Shown: positions 1 through 7,709, counted from the first letter of the stretch. The stretch: DNA of 24,218 nt from UMGS75 sp963648435 (GCA_963648435.1 CAVJDT010000028.1:1-24218), one strand, 5' to 3'. A program made the numbers and translations. Notes: generated from the sequence alone by a model not told the origin.

Positions 1-2
1 TA

Positions 3-47
3 AAGCATTATGACCATTTTGTTAATTTCTTAGTACAACAACTGTAA
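3..47 (+). CDS. C-terminal tail of an upstream gene (partial)
   Basis: An open frame enters from the left edge and reads 14 codons (KHYDHFVNFLVQQL) before a TAA at 45-47. The frame beginning at base 2 stops at 11-13, so this is the most plausible coding tail, but 14 residues do not identify a protein. The stop lies inside a perfect 10-bp inverted repeat. greA has its own promoter 64 bases further on, so this gene probably belongs to a separate transcript. An alternative is that the upstream gene ends before the window and this frame is chance. Confidence 0.35.
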   Translation, partial: KHYDHFVNFLVQQL

Positions 48-65
48 AAGAAGGGCTTTTACAGT
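41..65. repeat. Perfect 10-bp inverted repeat, hairpin without a U-tract
   Basis: Bases 41-50 (ACTGTAAAAG) are exactly complementary to 56-65, with a 5-base loop AAGGG. The hairpin overlaps the putative stop codon of the upstream reading frame. No run of T follows, so it is not a canonical intrinsic terminator. It may be a 3'-end stabilising structure or a degenerate terminator. Confidence 0.5.
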
Positions 66-110
66 TCATCCTCATGATATGGTTCGTTTAATTAAGTAAA
101 CTACATTTGC

Positions 111-139
111 TTGCAAAAAAAACTAAAATTTGGTATAAT
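111..139 (+). promoter_or_regulatory. Sigma-A promoter of greA-mtnN
   Basis: TTGCAA at 111-116 and TATAAT at 134-139 are separated by 17 bases. TG at 131-132 makes an extended -10 element. The 16 bases 125-140 recur exactly at 2978-2993 in the yqeG promoter. Confidence 0.75.
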
Positions 140-176
140 ACTATAAACATAAAACTTTAGAAAGAAGGAAATAAAA

Positions 177-689
177 ATGAGTAAAAATAATGTATATGTA
201 ACTCAAGCCGGTTATGATGAGTTAGTTGAAAAGTTAAAACGATTAAAGAAAGAACAAACTGAAAATATTATTGCCTTACAAGAAGCCCGTGCTCAAGGTG
301 ACTTATCAGAAAATGCCGATTATGATGCGGCTCGTAATAATCAAGCTAGAATTGCATCAGAAATTAAAGAAACTGAACAAGCATTAAAAGCTGCGGTTGT
401 TATTTCGGGTGAAGAAGGCAATAATCTAGGTAAATTTGTTGATGTAAATTTCTTAGATGAAGGTGTCGTTGAAACCTATCATATCGTTGGTACAATTGAA
501 GCTGACCCCCTTGCTCAAAAAATATCTGATGAATCACCACTTGGAAAAGCCATTATTCACTCCAAAGTTGGAGACCGTGTTTTAGTAAAAACGGAAGATG
601 GTGAACAATTTGAAGTAAAAATTGAAAGAATTTCCGAAAAAGATCCAACAACTGTTCCTGAAAAGAAACGTTCTACTAAGAAAAAATAA
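177..689 (+). CDS. greA: Transcription elongation factor GreA
   Basis: GreA enters the secondary channel of RNA polymerase and stimulates cleavage of backtracked RNA, rescuing stalled elongation complexes. The 170-residue product has the N-terminal antiparallel coiled coil (about residues 8-76), with the conserved tip GDLSENADYD at 41-50 carrying the catalytic acidic residues D42 and E45. The C-terminal globular FKBP-like domain is seen in SPLGKAIIHSKVGDRVLV. The protein is about 12 residues longer than typical GreA because of a basic tail (EKKRSTKKK). An AAGAAGGA ribosome site precedes the ATG. The stop codon shares its last base with the start of mtnN (TAATG), so the two genes are probably translationally coupled and transcribed from the promoter at 111-139. 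Confidence 0.97.
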   Translation: MSKNNVYVTQAGYDELVEKLKRLKKEQTENIIALQEARAQGDLSENADYDAARNNQARIASEIKETEQALKAAVVISGEEGNNLGKFVDVNFLDEGVVETYHIVGTIEADPLAQKISDESPLGKAIIHSKVGDRVLVKTEDGEQFEVKIERISEKDPTTVPEKKRSTKKK

Positions 690-1396
690 TGAAAACTATA
701 GTTATCGTTGTAGCAATGGACAAGGAACTTTTAACATTTAAAAGTTATCTTGAAAATTTACAAGAAGAAGACTTAAATAATAAAAAAATTTATGTTGGAA
801 AACTTGGCAATTATCAAATTATTCTTTCAAAATCAGGAATTGGAAAAGTTTCATCAGCCATTATCTTAACAATGTTAATTGGCAAATTTCATCCATGTCT
901 TGTTATTAATATGGGGATTGCGGGGGGATATAAGCGTACCCTTAAGACCCTTGATAGTGTAATTGTAACAAAATCCCTTTATTCAGATGTTGATATGCTT
1001 GATGATGCTTATACTGACCTTGCTTATGGCCAACTTGAAGATATGCCTCCATATTTTAAAATTGATGAGTCGCTTCAAGAACAACTTCACTTAATAGTTC
1101 CAAGTGATGTATATTTTGGAACTGCTCTTTCAGGTGATCAATTTGTTACTTCATATGATAAGTGTCAAACTCTTGTTAATAGATATTTTTTAAAATATGA
1201 TGTGCTTACATTTGATATGGAAACTACAGCAGTTTTTCATACTTGTTATCTTTATAAATTACCATGCCTTGTGATAAGAACTATTTCTGATATTATTGGT
1301 TCAACTGATGCTATAGATTATGGAACCTTCTCCATCAAGGCAAGTGAAAAGGCTGGAAGGTTGTGTAAAGATATAATTGAAAAAATAGAAATTTAA
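689..1396 (+). CDS. mtnN: 5'-methylthioadenosine/S-adenosylhomocysteine nucleosidase
   Basis: The enzyme hydrolyses methylthioadenosine and S-adenosylhomocysteine to adenine and the thioribose or ribosyl-homocysteine product, clearing by-products of methylation and polyamine synthesis. At 235 residues it has the usual length. The PNP/UDP fold is shown by the AMDKEL start (probable catalytic E13), the glycine-rich NMGIAGG at 74-80, SGDQF at 148-152, the purine/ribose-binding DME at 176-178 and RTISD at 197-201 (D201, purine N7 protonation in the family). The residues after the catalytic glutamate are TTAV rather than the commoner GAA, a conservative variation. It starts within the TAATG overlap with greA, and the upstream sequence has no clear Shine-Dalgarno, which suggests coupled translation. 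The downstream end is the bidirectional terminator at 1475-1505. Confidence 0.9.
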   Translation: MKTIVIVVAMDKELLTFKSYLENLQEEDLNNKKIYVGKLGNYQIILSKSGIGKVSSAIILTMLIGKFHPCLVINMGIAGGYKRTLKTLDSVIVTKSLYSDVDMLDDAYTDLAYGQLEDMPPYFKIDESLQEQLHLIVPSDVYFGTALSGDQFVTSYDKCQTLVNRYFLKYDVLTFDMETTAVFHTCYLYKLPCLVIRTISDIIGSTDAIDYGTFSIKASEKAGRLCKDIIEKIEI

Positions 1397-1474
1397 AAAA
1401 GTTATTTTCTTGAATTTCTAAGATAGTATATAAAATTCCTTTTTGGTATTTTAAATCATTGCATTTACATAAGA

Positions 1475-1505
1475 AAAAACCATATCTTTAGAAGGTATGG
1501 TTTTT
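1475..1505. terminator. Bidirectional intrinsic terminator between mtnN and tcdA
   Basis: Stem 1475-1486 pairs with 1494-1505 (AAAAACCATATC with GGTATGGTTTTT, one T-G wobble) around a 7-base loop. The A-run on one side and the T-run on the other let it work for both converging transcripts, greA-mtnN on plus and sigK-tcdA on minus. Confidence 0.85.
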
Positions 1506-1509
1506 AAGT

Positions 1510-2214
1510 TTATTTAATTAAATCTTTGATGACTTCACTAGCAATTAAGATTCCACCAACGCTTGGAACAAAACTAACTGAACCAATAATGGTTTTATTC
1601 GGGTTTTCTTCATCTTTGACTTTAGGAAGATAAGGTATAAGTTCAGTTGAAAATAGTACCTTAACATGCTTGATATTGCGTTTCTTAAGTTCATAACGCA
1701 TTACTTTTGCGAGTGGACAATATTCAGTTTTTTGAATGTCGGTTATTTTTAATTTTGTAGGGTCTAACTTATTGCCAGTTCCCATTGATGAAATAATAGG
1801 AATATTATTAGAAATGGCATGTTCAATTATTAAAAGTTTGCCGGTCACATTATCAATTGCATCGATAACATAATCAATTTTTGAATTAAAAATTTCATCA
1901 ATGGTATCTTTACTTATAAAAAGAGGTAAAGCTTTAATGTTTACATGAGGATTAATATCCATTGCTCTTTCTTTTGCAACCTTGACTTTACTTTGTCCAA
2001 GCGTAGAATGTAAGGCAATGAGTTGTCTATTTAAGTTTGTAATACTAACGATATCATTATCAACAATAATAAAGTTACCAATCCCCATTCTGACTAAGGC
2101 TTCAAAAGCGTAAGAACCAACCCCACCAACTCCACATAATAAAACGGTTTTAGTGCTTAATTCATGAAGTTTTTCTTCTTTTATTAATAAGGAAGTTCGA
2201 TAAAATTGTTCCAT
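1510..2214 (-). CDS. tcdA: tRNA threonylcarbamoyladenosine dehydratase (TcdA/CsdL, ThiF/E1-like family)
   Basis: The family catalyses ATP-dependent cyclisation of t6A37 in tRNAs to ct6A. Visible features are the nucleotide-binding GVGGVG at residues 28-33, D52, the NLNRQ segment at 60-64 (adenylation arginine), DAIDN at 118-122 and the family-typical SMGTGNKLDPTK. The frame stays open to an ATG at 2235, adding MFSRGDF. I place the start at 2214 because family members begin near MEQFYRT and an AGAGGTGA ribosome site sits correctly before it, whereas that site would lie inside the coding region for the longer start. It lies 52 bases downstream of the sigK-like gene on the same strand, and a TATAAT-like box occurs in the gap. 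The functional link between the two genes is unclear. Confidence 0.92.
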   Translation of the reverse strand: MEQFYRTSLLIKEEKLHELSTKTVLLCGVGGVGSYAFEALVRMGIGNFIIVDNDIVSITNLNRQLIALHSTLGQSKVKVAKERAMDINPHVNIKALPLFISKDTIDEIFNSKIDYVIDAIDNVTGKLLIIEHAISNNIPIISSMGTGNKLDPTKLKITDIQKTEYCPLAKVMRYELKKRNIKHVKVLFSTELIPYLPKVKDEENPNKTIIGSVSFVPSVGGILIASEVIKDLIK

Positions 2215-2266
2215 AAAATCACCTCTACTAAACATTATATAATATTTTTTAAAAAAAAGGTTGAAT

Positions 2267-2938
2267 TTAGTCTTTTAAGAAAAGATATAATTTAGTTAAA
2301 GCTCTTTTTTCGATTCGTGATACATAACTTCGACTAATTCCTAAGCTTTTTGCAATTTCTTTTTGGGTTTCAACCATATGATTGTTTAAGCCAAAACGTC
2401 TAGAAATAATATCTAATTCTCTTTCATTTAAAGTATTTAAGGCTTCATGAATTGCTTTTGCATGTTCATTTTGAATAATATTTGAAAGCATACTAGGGGA
2501 AGGATCTTCAATAATATCATAAAGTCTGATTTCATTTCCTTCCTTATCTTCACCAATTGGGGCATATAATGAAGCTGTGTCTTTATATTTTTTATTACTC
2601 CTTAAATGCATTAAAATTTCATTTTCAATACATCTTGCGGCGTAGGTTGCAAGTTTAGTGTTACTTTCAAAATTATAGGTATCAACGGCTTTAATTAAAC
2701 CAAATGCTCCAATTGATAAAAGATCATCTTTATTCTCTTTACAGTTTTCAAACTTTTTAACAATGTGAGCAACTAGCCTTAAATTATGTTCAATTAAAGT
2801 ATTACGAGCATTTAAGTCTTTATTTTTCCAAGCCTTTAAGTATTTTTCTTCATCTTCACTACTTAAGACTTCCGGAAAACTCTGAGAGTTGATGGCTCCC
2901 ACTAGTGGCAGTAAAAATAATAATAGTAGATTAAACAT
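2267..2938 (-). CDS. sigK: Sigma-K-type RNA polymerase sigma factor
   Basis: This is a sigma-70 family protein of 223 residues. Region 2 lies at about 49-112, with the family-diagnostic IEHNLRLVAHIVKKFEN (49-65) and ATYAARCIENEILMHLR (97-113). The region 4 helix-turn-helix is at about 165-215, ending ISRSYVSRIEKRAL. These segments resemble Bacillus sigma-K more closely than sigma-E. In endospore formers sigma-K drives late mother-cell genes and is made as a membrane-bound pro-protein. Here the N-terminus (LLLLFLLPLVG, residues 4-14) is also strongly hydrophobic and is followed by SFPEVLSSEDEEKYL, which aligns with the start of mature sigma-K. The leader is therefore a short pro-sequence candidate. 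The start has an AAGGAGGA ribosome site. No other sporulation gene is visible in the window, so a non-sporulation role is possible. Confidence 0.85.
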   Translation of the reverse strand: MFNLLLLFLLPLVGAINSQSFPEVLSSEDEEKYLKAWKNKDLNARNTLIEHNLRLVAHIVKKFENCKENKDDLLSIGAFGLIKAVDTYNFESNTKLATYAARCIENEILMHLRSNKKYKDTASLYAPIGEDKEGNEIRLYDIIEDPSPSMLSNIIQNEHAKAIHEALNTLNERELDIISRRFGLNNHMVETQKEIAKSLGISRSYVSRIEKRALTKLYLFLKD

Positions 2939-2963
2939 TTTAGTCCTCCTTGTAATTAATTAA

Positions 2964-2992
2964 TAGACAAAATTAACAAAATTTGGTATAAT
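2964..2992 (+). promoter_or_regulatory. Promoter of the yqeG operon
   Basis: TAGACA at 2964-2969 and TATAAT at 2987-2992 are 17 bases apart, with an extended TGG before the -10. It lies in the divergent gap with the sigK-like gene. Transcription would start near 3000, giving a very short leader containing the AGAGGT ribosome site. Confidence 0.7.
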
Positions 2993-3012
2993 ATAACTAG
3001 AGGTAATATGAA

Positions 3013-3555
3013 ATGAGTAAATATACACCAACATTTGTTTTTTCATCAATTTATGACATTGACTTTAATAAATTATATGCACAAGGTAAAAAAATTATCA
3101 TTTCAGATTTAGATAATACTTTACTTCCTTATTATGATACTAAAGCAACTAGTTCTTTAATTGCATGGAAAAAAAAACTAAATGAGGCAGGATTAAAACT
3201 TTATATTATTACTAATAACAATGATAGTAGAATTTTAAAATTAAAGGAAACATTTAATATTGATGGTTACTTAACAAAGGCTAATAAACCATCATCAAAA
3301 AGGTTAGAAGAATATTTGAAAAATAACAAGATAAAACTTGAAGAAACTATTTTATTAGGTGATCAACTAGTAACAGATATTGCTTGTGCTAATAATTTAG
3401 GAATTCAAAGTATTCTTGTTAAAACGATTGATGTAAAACATCAAAAGTGGTATACTAAAATAAACCGGTTACGTGAAAAAAGAATAATCAAAAAGATGAT
3501 GAAGGAAAATCCTGAAATTGCTTGTGCAATTTTAAAGTTTAAGGAGAAAGCATAA
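3013..3555 (+). CDS. yqeG: YqeG family HAD IIIA-type phosphatase
   Basis: This is a 180-residue haloacid dehalogenase-fold hydrolase. Motif I is SDLDNTLLPY at 31-40 (nucleophile D32, acid/base D34), motif II is ITNNND around 66-71, the motif III lysine is near K92 in NKPSSK, and motif IV is GDQLVTD at 116-122. The physiological substrate of YqeG is not established. The gene sits first in the conserved yqeG-yqeH-yqeK-rsfS cluster and its stop overlaps the yqeH start by one base, suggesting coupling to ribosome-assembly genes. Confidence 0.93.
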   Translation: MSKYTPTFVFSSIYDIDFNKLYAQGKKIIISDLDNTLLPYYDTKATSSLIAWKKKLNEAGLKLYIITNNNDSRILKLKETFNIDGYLTKANKPSSKRLEEYLKNNKIKLEETILLGDQLVTDIACANNLGIQSILVKTIDVKHQKWYTKINRLREKRIIKKMMKENPEIACAILKFKEKA

Positions 3556-4691
3556 TGAAGTGTATAGGTTGTGGTGTTAATCTTCAAACAACTGATCCTG
3601 AGAAATTAGGATATGTTAGTGAAATTCATATTATTGAAAATGGGGAACAAGTATATTGTAAAAGATGCTTTGATATTATTCATTATAATCGTAGATATGT
3701 TCCTCAAATTGATAATAAAGCTTTTGAAGATAAAATGAATAAAGTAAGAATAAATAATAAGCATGATGTTGTTTTACTACTTATTGATGTACTTGATATT
3801 TATAGTGGTCTTTCTAAAAAAATAGCTAAAATAATTGGAAATTTAAAAGTAATCATCTTAATTAATAAAGTTGATTTAATGCCTAAAAACATCAAACTAC
3901 GTCATATTGAAGATAGTGCAAAAAAACTTGCTTGTGAGTACAAACTTAATGTTATTGGCACATATTTGATTTCAGCTCGTTCCAAAAAGAATATTGAAAA
4001 TGTACTTAAGAAAATTGATAAAATGAGAATGAACAAATATACTAATAGACCAAACTTTAATAATTGCTATGTAGTTGGAAATGCGAGTGTTGGTAAATCA
4101 ACATTTATTAATAGTGTTAAAGAAATATGTTATGGTTCTATAAATGATGCCTTAACAACTAGTGATCAATTTCAAACGACTATGGATATGATTAAAGTTG
4201 AACTTGGTAGTAAATTTTATATGTATGATACTCCAGGTATTATCAATGATCAATCTTTTAATGCATATTTAGATTATGAGTCAGTTAAAATTTTAACCCC
4301 TAAGTCATTTTTAAAGGTAAGAACATTTCAATTAAATAAAGAACAAACTATTTTCTTAGGGGGACTTGTTAAGCTTGATTTTATTGAAGGTGTGAATATT
4401 TCTACAAGTTTCTTTGTTTCAAATGAACTATATTTGCATCGTACCAAACTTCAAAATAGTGATAAAATCAAAGAGACTCAAATCTGTAAATTACTTGTAC
4501 CTCCCCTTAAGGTAGAAGAAAAAGAACGTTTAGGAATTGAACAAACTGTTGAATTAGAAATTCCCAACGATGATTTTTATGATTTAATAATTTCAGGAGT
4601 TGGTTTTATCCATTTAAAAGGGGAAGGCTTGAAAATTAATTTAACAATGTCTTCTAAAATTGGATATACCTTAATAAAGAGTGTTTTATGA
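3555..4691 (+). CDS. yqeH: Ribosome biogenesis GTPase YqeH (circularly permuted)
   Basis: YqeH is a circularly permuted GTPase needed for 30S subunit assembly in Bacillus. The N-terminal zinc finger is visible as CIGC at 3-6 and CKRC at 35-38. The G motifs occur in permuted order: G4 NKVD at 104-107, G5 SAR at 140-142, G1 GNASVGKS at 175-182, G2-like TTSDQFQTT, then G3 DTPG at 225-228. The C-terminal 130 residues are the usual beta-rich RNA/protein interaction part. The 378-residue length is normal. A good AAGGAG site precedes the start, and the TGA stop overlaps the yqeK ATG (ATGA). If TGA were read as tryptophan, the next codon is TAA. Confidence 0.95.
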   Translation: MKCIGCGVNLQTTDPEKLGYVSEIHIIENGEQVYCKRCFDIIHYNRRYVPQIDNKAFEDKMNKVRINNKHDVVLLLIDVLDIYSGLSKKIAKIIGNLKVIILINKVDLMPKNIKLRHIEDSAKKLACEYKLNVIGTYLISARSKKNIENVLKKIDKMRMNKYTNRPNFNNCYVVGNASVGKSTFINSVKEICYGSINDALTTSDQFQTTMDMIKVELGSKFYMYDTPGIINDQSFNAYLDYESVKILTPKSFLKVRTFQLNKEQTIFLGGLVKLDFIEGVNISTSFFVSNELYLHRTKLQNSDKIKETQICKLLVPPLKVEEKERLGIEQTVELEIPNDDFYDLIISGVGFIHLKGEGLKINLTMSSKIGYTLIKSVL

Positions 4692-5251
4692 TAAATGAAG
4701 AAGAATTAAAAAATCACCCAAGATATGCCCATAGTGTTGGGGTTATGGAAATGGCCCTTAAATTAAATGAGTATTACCATTTAAAGGTTGATAATAATAA
4801 AATAAGAGAAGCTAGTCTTTTACATGATATTACCAAAAATTTAAGTAATGAGGAAAATTTTGAACTATTAGAACTTTATTTGCCAAAAATGATAACAAAA
4901 GAACTTTTAGATGTTCCCTCCATTTGGCATGCTTTTACGGGGGCAGTTGTTGCAAAAATAAAATATCACATTAATGATGAAGAAGTTTTAAAAGCAATAT
5001 TTTATCATACTACAGGTCATAAAAAGATGACAAATCTTGAAAAATTAATATTTTTAAGTGATTATATTGAATTAGGACGTGTTGGTGATTATTTTGAAAA
5101 AGTAAGAAAAATAGCATTTGAAAATTTAGATGAAGCAATTGTCATAATGCTTGAAGAGCAATTTAAGTACTTAAAGGCGAAAAATTCAGATATTTATCCA
5201 TTAAGTATTGAAACCTATAATTATTATAAAGAGGTAATAAAAAATGATTGA
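4688..5251 (+). CDS. yqeK: YqeK, HD-domain Ap4A-type nucleotide hydrolase
   Basis: YqeK proteins are HD-superfamily symmetrical diadenosine tetraphosphate hydrolases that use a bound iron or other metal. The 187-residue protein shows H15 in the YAHSVGV motif, the H46-D47 pair in LLHDITK, H81 in WHAFTGA, HTTGH at 107-111 and D125 in LSDYIE, the expected metal-ligand set. It overlaps yqeH by four bases and rsfS by eight. In Bacillus the nadD gene (NaMN adenylyltransferase) lies immediately before yqeK and yhbY before that. Neither is present here. Confidence 0.93.
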   Translation: MINEEELKNHPRYAHSVGVMEMALKLNEYYHLKVDNNKIREASLLHDITKNLSNEENFELLELYLPKMITKELLDVPSIWHAFTGAVVAKIKYHINDEEVLKAIFYHTTGHKKMTNLEKLIFLSDYIELGRVGDYFEKVRKIAFENLDEAIVIMLEEQFKYLKAKNSDIYPLSIETYNYYKEVIKND

Positions 5252-5558
5252 AGAATTATTGAAAATATTAGATAAAGTTGTTGTCACTGATGTAAGAGTA
5301 TATGATACAACTACTTATACCCCTTATTATGATACAGTAATAATATGCTCTGTAAATAGTAATAGACAAGGTAGTGCTGCGGCTAATTACTTAAAAAAAG
5401 AAGCCCCATTGTTAGGGTTTGAAGTAAGAAGTTTTAATTCGGGAAATGAAACAACTTGGTTTTTAGTTGATTTAAATTCCGTAATTGTTCATATCTTTGT
5501 TCAAGATGAACGAAGAAGATATAATTTAGATGGAATATACGAACATCTAATTAAATAG
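5244..5558 (+). CDS. rsfS: Ribosomal silencing factor RsfS (YqeL/DUF143)
   Basis: RsfS binds ribosomal protein uL14 on the 50S subunit and blocks joining with 30S when nutrients are scarce. The 104-residue product has the family pattern: an N-terminal beta-alpha segment, NSNRQGSAAANYL in the middle, and the C-terminal TTWFLVDLNSVIVHIF followed by DERRRYNLDGIYE. It starts inside the end of yqeK with an AGAGGT ribosome site, as in many Firmicutes. No terminator follows, so the transcript probably continues into the next gene 40 bases later. Confidence 0.93.
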   Translation: MIEELLKILDKVVVTDVRVYDTTTYTPYYDTVIICSVNSNRQGSAAANYLKKEAPLLGFEVRSFNSGNETTWFLVDLNSVIVHIFVQDERRRYNLDGIYEHLIK

Positions 5559-5598
5559 TTAAAAATAAAAAACATATAAATTATAGGAGGAAGAAAAA

Positions 5599-6945
5599 AT
5601 GAAATATGTTCCAAGTCTAGAACCTAGCTTTATGCCAATGGCTCTTAAGTTAAAAGAATTTAAAGAAAAAGGTACAGTGCCTTTTGCAATTTGTGTGGAA
5701 AGAAATAAAGGTTATCGTTACCGTTATGATTTAAAGGTTTTACCAGGAGTATCTGCCGAAAATGAAGAAATGATTGAAAGGTTAATCAAGAGTATCCTTT
5801 GGGTTGTTGGTGGTTATAAAATTTATTTAGGTGGTAATTCTGAATTAGTTAAGAAAATGCAAGAAGTATTTTCAGTAAATGGTTCAAGAAGTTTTGATGT
5901 TAACTTTATGGCTAAAGTTTATGATAAACCATTTGAAGTAATTGCTTGTGAATTTAATGAAGTTCCAACAAGTGTTGAAGCAAGCCTTCCAGCAGGTGGT
6001 AACCTAGATGGCTGTCGTATTGGTTTTGATGCGGGGGGATCTGACCGTAAAGTTAGTGCAGTTATAGATGGTAAAGTTGTTTATAGTGAAGAAGTAGTGT
6101 GGTTCCCTAAGATTAATAGTGATCCTGAATATCATTACGCTGGTATATTAGATAGTTTTAAACGTGCAGCCGCAAAAATGCCTAGAGTTGATGCAATTGG
6201 TGTAAGTAGTGCTGGTATTTATATTGATAATGAAGTTCGTGTTGCTTCTTTATTTATTAAAGTAAACGATGCTGACTTTGATCGTGTTGTTCGAAAGATG
6301 TATATCAATTGTGCTAAAGAAATTGGAGATGTTCCTCTTGAAGTTGCCAATGATGGGGATGTTACTGCCCTTGCGGGAGCGATGGACCTTAATGATGGTT
6401 GCGTTTTAGGTATTGCTATGGGAACAAGTGAAGCCGCAGGTTACATTAATAAAGATGGTAATCTAAATGGTTGGTTAAGTGAACTTGCCTTTGTTCCTGT
6501 TGATTATAATAAAGGTGCGATGGTTGATGAATGGAGTGGTGACTATGGTTGTGGTGTTAAATACTTCAGCCAAGATGGTGTTATTAAACTAGCTGGATTT
6601 GCAGGTATTGAACTTGATGAATCATTATCTCCTGCTGAAAAACTTAAAGTTGTTCAAAACTTAATGAAGAAAAAAGATCCAAGAGCTATTCAAATTTATG
6701 AAAACATTGGTATTTATTTAGGCTATACACTTGCTTATTATAGTGAATTCTATGATATTAAATATTTATTATTATTAGGCCGTGTAACAAGTGGTGATGG
6801 TGGTACAATTGTTGTTGATAAGGCTAATGAGGTTTTAAAAAATGAATTTCCTGAGTATGCTAATATTAAAATAATGATGCCAGACGAAAATTCTCGTCGT
6901 GTTGGTCAATCTATCGCTGCCGCAAGTCTACCTAAAATTAAATAA
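5599..6945 (+). CDS. ROK-like ASKHA-fold protein with an unusual N-terminal region
   Basis: Residues 140-445 carry an ASKHA (actin/hexokinase/Hsp70) fold similar to ROK sugar kinases: phosphate-1 loop GFDAGGSDRK at 142-151, GVSSAGIYID at 201-210, the catalytic-type NDGD at 251-254, a second phosphate loop GIAMGTSEAAG at 271-281, and GWLSELAFVPV at 291-301 in the position of the ROK GxxGExGH motif. The cysteine-rich zinc motif typical of ROK kinases is absent; only GDYGCG is seen. The first 135 residues do not resemble the winged helix of ROK repressors, and I do not recognise them. There is a strong AGGAGG site. The gene overlaps the next by one base. The substrate is unknown, so sugar-kinase activity should not be assumed. 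Confidence 0.75.
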   Translation: MKYVPSLEPSFMPMALKLKEFKEKGTVPFAICVERNKGYRYRYDLKVLPGVSAENEEMIERLIKSILWVVGGYKIYLGGNSELVKKMQEVFSVNGSRSFDVNFMAKVYDKPFEVIACEFNEVPTSVEASLPAGGNLDGCRIGFDAGGSDRKVSAVIDGKVVYSEEVVWFPKINSDPEYHYAGILDSFKRAAAKMPRVDAIGVSSAGIYIDNEVRVASLFIKVNDADFDRVVRKMYINCAKEIGDVPLEVANDGDVTALAGAMDLNDGCVLGIAMGTSEAAGYINKDGNLNGWLSELAFVPVDYNKGAMVDEWSGDYGCGVKYFSQDGVIKLAGFAGIELDESLSPAEKLKVVQNLMKKKDPRAIQIYENIGIYLGYTLAYYSEFYDIKYLLLLGRVTSGDGGTIVVDKANEVLKNEFPEYANIKIMMPDENSRRVGQSIAAASLPKIK

Positions 6946-7562
6946 TGAACTATCAAATTGAAACATTTTGTGATAATTCTCAAAATGCTAACACGTATTT
7001 AGTATATACTAGTGATTCATGCATCATAATAGATCCAGCCAATAACCTAAAAATTTTACAAAAATATATTGCAAGTCGTAAAATTGAAGGAGTACTACTA
7101 ACACATGGCCATTACGATCATTTTAAAGCGTTAAAGGATTTAATGAAACTTAGTAACTTTAAAGTTTATATGCATAAAAACGCTAAGGCTAAACTTGAAA
7201 ATGTAGTTTCTAGTTGTGCTACTTACTTTGGTGAAAATAATCCTACTTTAATAGAAAAAGACAAAGTTCAAGAAGTTCAAGATGGCGAAACTATTATCTT
7301 AGGCCCTTTTAAGATAAAATGTTGGTATACACCGGGACATACCAATTGTATGATGTGCTATATTTTAGATGATAATTTATTTAGTGGTGATTTTTTGTTT
7401 AAAGAAGGAATTGGTCGTACTGACCTTGATACCGGTAGTGCCATTAAGATGATGCAATCACTTGAAATGTTAAAGAAACAAAAAAATAATTATATTGTTT
7501 ATCCAGGTCATGGTGATGCAACCACCTTAAGGGATGAATTGAAGTATAATCACTATTTGTAA
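6945..7562 (+). CDS. Metallo-beta-lactamase-fold hydrolase (glyoxalase II-like)
   Basis: This is a 205-residue MBL-fold hydrolase. Metal ligands are visible as THGHYDH at 53-59 (H54, H56, D58, H59), H132 in PGHT, D149 in FSGDFLF, and H189 in VYPGHGD. This is the YqgX/GloB-like subgroup of small thioester hydrolases, whose substrate is usually unknown. It begins in the TAATG overlap with the ROK-like gene without a clear ribosome site, implying translational coupling, and it ends the operon before the terminator at 7617. Confidence 0.9.
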   Translation: MNYQIETFCDNSQNANTYLVYTSDSCIIIDPANNLKILQKYIASRKIEGVLLTHGHYDHFKALKDLMKLSNFKVYMHKNAKAKLENVVSSCATYFGENNPTLIEKDKVQEVQDGETIILGPFKIKCWYTPGHTNCMMCYILDDNLFSGDFLFKEGIGRTDLDTGSAIKMMQSLEMLKKQKNNYIVYPGHGDATTLRDELKYNHYL

Positions 7563-7616
7563 GTAAAATAAACTTCAAATTTAGGGTATAAAAAACATAA
7601 ATAATCTTATAATAAT

Positions 7617-7657
7617 AAAGGTTAATTCAAAAAAAATTGAATTAATCTTTATTTTTT
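7617..7657 (+). terminator. Intrinsic terminator of the yqeG-to-hydrolase operon
   Basis: A 14-bp stem (7617-7630 with 7637-7650, one G-T wobble) with an A6 loop is followed by ATTTTTTT. It separates the upstream operon from the heat-shock promoter. Confidence 0.85.
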
Positions 7658-7665
7658 TAAAAAAA

Positions 7666-7692
7666 TTAGCACTAATCACTTGACATTGCTAA
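7666..7692. promoter_or_regulatory. CIRCE operator 1 (HrcA binding site)
   Basis: TTAGCACTA, 9 bases, then CATTGCTAA: the 9-9-9 layout of CIRCE (TTAGCACTC-N9-GAGTGCTAA), with mismatches near the centre of each arm. The -35 box TTGACA (7680-7685) lies inside it. Confidence 0.85.
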
Positions 7693-7708
7693 AATATTGT
7701 GGTATAAT
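7680..7708 (+). promoter_or_regulatory. Sigma-A promoter of the hrcA operon
   Basis: Consensus TTGACA (7680-7685) and TATAAT (7703-7708) are spaced by 17 bases. The promoter lies between and under two CIRCE operators. Confidence 0.9.
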
Positions 7709-7709
7709 A

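Noticed and set aside
2215..2235. Longer N-terminus for TcdA starting at 2235
   Set aside because: The additional seven residues are atypical for the family, and their codons contain the AGAGGTGA ribosome site that fits the start at 2214.
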